Assembly: GCA_046635845.1 (NCBI GenBank)
Contig: JAQQXN010000001.1
Direction: 5' to 3' (one strand)
Origin: UBA168 sp011055275
GTDB lineage: Archaea > Thermoproteota > Thermoprotei_A > Marsarchaeales > UBA168
Length of the DNA: 64,000 nucleotides
A program made the translations under genes and the position numbers. The notes beneath the pieces are model-generated. The model saw only the letters and a list, made by a program, of their open reading frames with translations. It made no database searches and was not told where the DNA came from. Each line of letters starts with the position of its first letter. The stretch's first letter is position 1. Positions 62,173-64,000 of this stretch are shown one piece after another.

Positions 62173-63083
62173 TTAAATAAATCCTGGGCCATGCTTCCGC
62201 CTAGCTTTCGTGCTCGCTTTGCCCTTTCGCGTCCTTTTCTTCGCGTAGCAGGCCATCTCGTCGTACGCCCAAGCCCTCTGCACAGCTTCCGCGATGAGCG
62301 CTTGAGGCTTCCTCGCGGTGCTATCCTCGCCGAACTTCCCCTTCCAAGAAGCCCTCCACCGCCCACCTCTTTCCGTAATCCGTCTCGTCCTTCCACCTCC
62401 TGTATCCCAGGGAATGGTACCTCCTAATCTCATCCCTTCTTCTCTTAGAGCCGCGGGAACGGTAAGTGGTCGCGTTTTCCCTTCAAAGGCGCTCTCCGCG
62501 TCATTCAGCGAAGAGAAGACCAGGTTGGCATCGTAAGCTTTTGCCGTAGAACTTGCTGACGGTCTTCCCCCTCTCCCTGATACTGGCGAGCATCTTCACG
62601 GCCGTTTTCGCCTCTGAGCAGCCTCTTCCCTCGACGTAAGCGTCGGCGCTTAACAGCTTCCTGCGCTTAACGTCCACGGTTATGACGAGGACCGCGTGCT
62701 TTCTCTTCTGCCTTCCTGGCCTTCCGTACCTGTAGGTCAGGTACTCTCCCGCGCTTCCGGTCTTCAAGCCGGTGCCGTCTGCCGCCACTTCCAGTTCCTT
62801 GGCGCTCGGCAGCTTTTCCGGGACCATCCTGGAGATCCCCTGCCAGGCGGTCGTGTAGCCATCTGCCCTGGAGATCAGGTGAAGGGACTTCAGGGCGCGC
62901 GCTATCCCCTTTAGCGGTAGTCAACCCACTGGCCATGGCCTGCCACCTGACAAAGGCCGGGTAGAGGTGGGGCCTTCCCCTCTTGTTTTTGTTGACCCTT
63001 TTCAGTTCCCTCTTCCAACGCTTGAAGGGCCTGACCTCGAGGAGGAACTCGCCCCTTACGACTGCTCGTCCTAGGAACGCCAA
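62173..63083 (-). pseudogene. IS5-family DDE transposase, frameshifted
   Basis: Reading starts MAFLGRAVVRGEFLLEVRPF and shifts frame near 62910 into ARALKSLHLISRADGYTTAW and AADGTGLKTGSAGEYLTYRYG, the first catalytic Asp with the surrounding DDE fold. A second shift near 62560 leads to AYDANLVFSSLNDAESAFEG, and a further shift or shifts near 62420-62340 to WKDETDYGKRWAVEGFL and ARKPQALIAEAVQRAWAYDE, the late catalytic-Glu region. Each piece matches IS5-type transposases of crenarchaea, so the protein is present but unreadable in one frame. It is either decayed, or sequencing indels are concentrated here. Confidence 0.82.
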
Positions 63084-63129
63084 TGGCGTTTGGGGCTAGG
63101 CTTATTTCCCTTACCCGCAGACTTATCCC

Positions 63130-63175
63130 AGTGGTTAGAGCTCTTGGTGGTCATACCATTGTGGCTCTAACCACT
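63130..63175. repeat. Perfect 12-bp hairpin near the right end of the IS
   Basis: AGTGGTTAGAGC (63130-63141) pairs with GCTCTAACCACT (63164-63175) around a 22-base loop. It lies between the transposase start and the right end, the place for an IS regulatory or subterminal structure. Confidence 0.7.
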
Positions 63176-63233
63176 ACTTATTCCATGTGCTGAAAGTGCT
63201 CATTGGAATTATTCAACAATCCACCATAAGAAT

Positions 63234-63246
63234 TATTCTTAAAAAC
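63234..63246 (+). promoter_or_regulatory. TATA-like box for the Opp/Dpp permease
   Basis: TATTCTTAAAAAC is centred about 25 bases before the ATG at 63266 and begins next to the right IS duplication, so the insertion may have supplied or reshaped this promoter. Confidence 0.5.
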
Positions 63247-63265
63247 GGAAGTGAACTAAATTAAT

Positions 63266-64000
63266 ATGGACAGTAGCGTGCTTTTGTGGATAGGTAAGAA
63301 GCTTGCGTATTTGGCCATTGAGGTCTACGTTGCATTGACATTATCATTCCTCATAATACTAGCTATGCCCGGAAATCCATACCTAGTCATATACTATACT
63401 TTGCTATCAAAGGGCGTTCCGACTTTGACGGCTAAGGTGAGGGCTGCCGCCCTTGCAGGGTATAATCCCAATGAGGGTGTTCTTGCAAGGTACTTCACAT
63501 GGATAGGTAACTTGATTCATGGCAACCTCGGTTATTCCATAGTATATGCAACGTCGGTTTCCAAGGTCGTTGCTGCCGCAGCGCCTTGGACGATACTAAT
63601 AGTGCTTGTCTCATTGACCCTGGCGTTTATTACCGGATTCTTCTTGGGTTTGATTGCGGCATCTACTACATCAAAGGCATTAGACGCAATTATATCAGGT
63701 TTAATGTCTTTCTTCTCCTCTATTCCAGCTTATATGCTTGCCATATTTATACTCATTATATTTGCTGTAAAGCTTGGATGGTTTCCCATGATGGGGGCAT
63801 GGGGTCCGTCGACAAAGATGGGTCTGAACCTTCCCTTCCTCTTGAGCGTCGCTAGGCACCTAGCTTTACCCATATTTACCTTCTACCTCATGTTATTCCC
63901 TGGCTGGATGTTCGGCACCAGGGCGATTGCTACAAGTCTCATGAAAGAGGATTATATACTGGTAGCGAAGGCGAGAGGCGTTAAGTCAAGCCGGGTAACT
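63266..64000 (+). CDS. DppB/OppB-type ABC transporter permease, partial
   Basis: 245 residues are readable before the window ends. The first helix LTLSFLIILAMPGNP and LIHGNLGYSIVYATSVSKVV are typical of Opp/Dpp permeases, several helices follow, and the cytoplasmic EAA-like loop KEDYILVAKARGVKSSRV appears at the end. These permeases import peptides, nickel or, in many crenarchaea, oligosaccharides. Its place after the glycosidase region supports sugar import, but a solute-binding protein is not visible here. The gene starts 33 bp after the IS duplication. Confidence 0.88.
   Translation, partial: MDSSVLLWIGKKLAYLAIEVYVALTLSFLIILAMPGNPYLVIYYTLLSKGVPTLTAKVRAAALAGYNPNEGVLARYFTWIGNLIHGNLGYSIVYATSVSKVVAAAAPWTILIVLVSLTLAFITGFFLGLIAASTTSKALDAIISGLMSFFSSIPAYMLAIFILIIFAVKLGWFPMMGAWGPSTKMGLNLPFLLSVARHLALPIFTFYLMLFPGWMFGTRAIATSLMKEDYILVAKARGVKSSRVT

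Larger units (their letters stand above)
62167..63223. mobile_element. IS5-type insertion sequence (1057 bp)
   Basis: The ends GCTTTGTTAAATAAATCC and GGAATTATTCAACAATCCA are imperfect inverted repeats, flanked by an 8/9-matching 9-bp duplication. The size is close to ISC1058, an IS5-type element of Sulfolobus. It contains one transposase gene on the minus strand, broken by frameshifts. A perfect 12-bp hairpin (63130-63141 with 63164-63175) lies between the transposase start and the right end. The same ends bound the MITE at 60981. Confidence 0.8.
62158..63232. repeat. 9-bp target-site duplication around the IS5-type element
   Basis: CCATAAGAT (62158-62166) and CCATAAGAA (63224-63232) flank the element with 8 of 9 matching bases. 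They are the same length as the MITE duplication and fix the IS ends. Confidence 0.7.

Noticed and set aside
58870..63385. A 15-base match (CCCGGAAATCCATAC), minus strand near 58.88 kb and plus strand near 63.37 kb in the permease gene, as a possible relic of a duplicated permease.
   Set aside because: A 15-base match is expected by chance in a 64-kb comparison on both strands, and the surrounding frame at 58.88 kb is broken without other likeness.

Overview
The window looks like chromosomal DNA of a thermophilic, probably acidophilic archaeon of the Thermoproteota (crenarchaeal or closely related). This rests on three things. Many genes have an A/T-rich TATA-like box centred about 20-29 bases before an inferred start codon, which is the leaderless archaeal layout. 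The gene families are typical of crenarchaea: DUF981, DUF1641 beside a sulfide:quinone-type reductase, archaeal Nnr, Mrp with a DUF59 domain, M28 with DUF4910, YjbQ and SfsA. The mobile DNA is an IS5-type element of about 1.06 kb with its own MITE, plus decayed TnpB genes. The genus cannot be fixed from sequence alone.

Layout. 1-9.9 kb: a methionine-synthase-like gene cut by the window edge, a GNAT, a LigB-type dioxygenase homologue, an M28 peptidase, a sulfur module (DsrE, SQR-like, DUF1641), an MFS phosphate-type carrier fused to a PhoU-like domain, and a histidine-rich polytopic membrane protein. 10-16.4 kb: an APC transporter/UbiD operon, a dihydrolipoamide-dehydrogenase-like flavoprotein, CoxG, an aldo-keto reductase with an apparent +1 frameshift, and DUF981. 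16.4-18.4 kb: a 160-bp segment that recurs 18 kb away, a Gfo/Idh/MocA oxidoreductase, and a non-coding stretch with two 23-bp direct repeats. 18.4-45.7 kb: mostly core metabolism and transport, namely XTP/ITPase, an ABC transporter with a large extracellular partner, pyruvate kinase, nucleoside phosphorylase, 1-Cys peroxiredoxin, SDR/SfsA, M20 and M17 peptidases, a second ABC exporter, Nnr, a glycosyltransferase, Mrp/NBP35, a cation exchanger, YjbQ, a sugar isomerase, MFS and EcfT.

45.7-60.4 kb looks like a carbohydrate-use region: a GH3 glycosidase, a sulfatase-fold hydrolase, a Gfo/Idh/MocA dehydrogenase, an endonuclease/phosphatase-fold protein, a TIM-barrel isomerase, a GH38 alpha-mannosidase and a fucose-isomerase-like protein. 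The window ends in an Opp/Dpp-type ABC permease that could import oligosaccharides or peptides. The genes are separately promoted and interrupted by mobile debris (49.5-50.5, 52.8-54.0 and 60.4-63.2 kb). That debris includes an IS5-type element with 8/9-matching target duplications but a frameshifted transposase, and a 151-bp MITE with related ends and a perfect 9-bp duplication, sitting inside an IS200/IS605-type end sequence.

I saw no tRNA, rRNA, CRISPR-Cas locus, replication origin or dedicated transcription regulator. The sequence features most worth a second look are the 160-bp duplicated segment, the MFS-PhoU fusion, the frameshifted aldo-keto reductase, the paired 23-bp repeats and the MITE/IS5 pair.
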